DNA from: Sphingomonas sanxanigenens
GTDB lineage: Bacteria; Pseudomonadota; Alphaproteobacteria; Sphingomonadales; Sphingomonadaceae
Reading direction: 5' to 3'
DNA: 13,117 nucleotides
NCBI GenBank assembly: GCA_003240855.1
Contig: QFNN01000083.1
Location: forward strand, 1-13,117
Part shown: piece by piece, positions 13,108-13,117 of the stretch
How positions within the stretch are numbered: position 1 is the first letter of the stretch
Layout: every line of letters begins with the position of its first letter
The notes under the pieces: model-generated
Databases searched by the model: none
Told to the model about the DNA's origin: nothing
The model's input: only the letters and a program-made list of their open reading frames with translations
Position numbers and translations under genes: made by a program

Positions 13108-13117
13108 ATGGCGGAAG
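13108..13117 (+). CDS. zapA: Probable start of cell division protein ZapA (first codons only)
   Basis: Only ATGGCGGAAG is inside the window, reading Met-Ala-Glu. A run of six G (13096-13101) lies about six bases ahead as a ribosome site. Sphingomonad ZapA proteins begin in this way, and zapA is the expected next gene after a small coiled-coil gene divergent from tkt. ZapA binds FtsZ and bundles filaments at midcell. The call rests on context and three codons, so it remains provisional. Confidence 0.5.

Overview
The window is high-GC DNA with tightly packed genes. It is best read as housekeeping chromosome of an alphaproteobacterium, most likely of the order Sphingomonadales. The grounds are separate nuoC and nuoD genes, the run tkt-gap-pgk-fba-thiE-efp-suhB-like-nuoA, a small coiled-coil gene plus zapA divergent from tkt, and many ATGA-type start/stop overlaps. 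This placement rests on protein similarity and gene order recalled from family knowledge, not on a search. No rRNA, tRNA, transposon, phage gene or CRISPR array was seen.

Almost everything is on the minus strand and is transcribed from high to low coordinates. From 12718 down to 4746 lies a central-metabolism run: transketolase, NAD-type GAPDH, a MOSC-domain protein, phosphoglycerate kinase, DhnA-type class I fructose-bisphosphate aldolase, thiamine-phosphate synthase, elongation factor P and an inositol-monophosphatase-family protein. tkt, gap, the MOSC gene and pgk are separated by 5 bases or less or overlap, so they look like one translationally coupled unit. After pgk there are gaps with hairpins (8012-8027, 7016-7038, 5650-5674) that probably divide or tune transcription.

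From 4528 down to position 1 lies the start of the complex I (NADH:quinone oxidoreductase) operon: nuoA, nuoB, nuoC, nuoD, nuoE, a 49-residue membrane protein, then nuoF cut by the window edge. The genes overlap or lie within 12 bases of each other. The 217-base gap ahead of nuoA (4529-4745) holds a candidate promoter, a Fur-like inverted motif and a 50-base foldable leader.

On the plus strand at the right end, a 63-residue coiled-coil protein and the first codons of a probable zapA diverge from tkt. They form a probable Z-ring accessory pair comparable to ZauP-ZapA of Caulobacter. Their presumed promoter is flanked by two GANTC (CcrM-type) sites, and the first gene may be leaderless.

I see no dramatic undescribed system. 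The items most worth a look are the small membrane protein inside the nuo operon, the coiled-coil/zapA divergent region, the MOSC gene embedded between gap and pgk, the long Ala/Lys/Pro tail on NuoC, and the REP-like hairpin pair between efp and the suhB-like gene.
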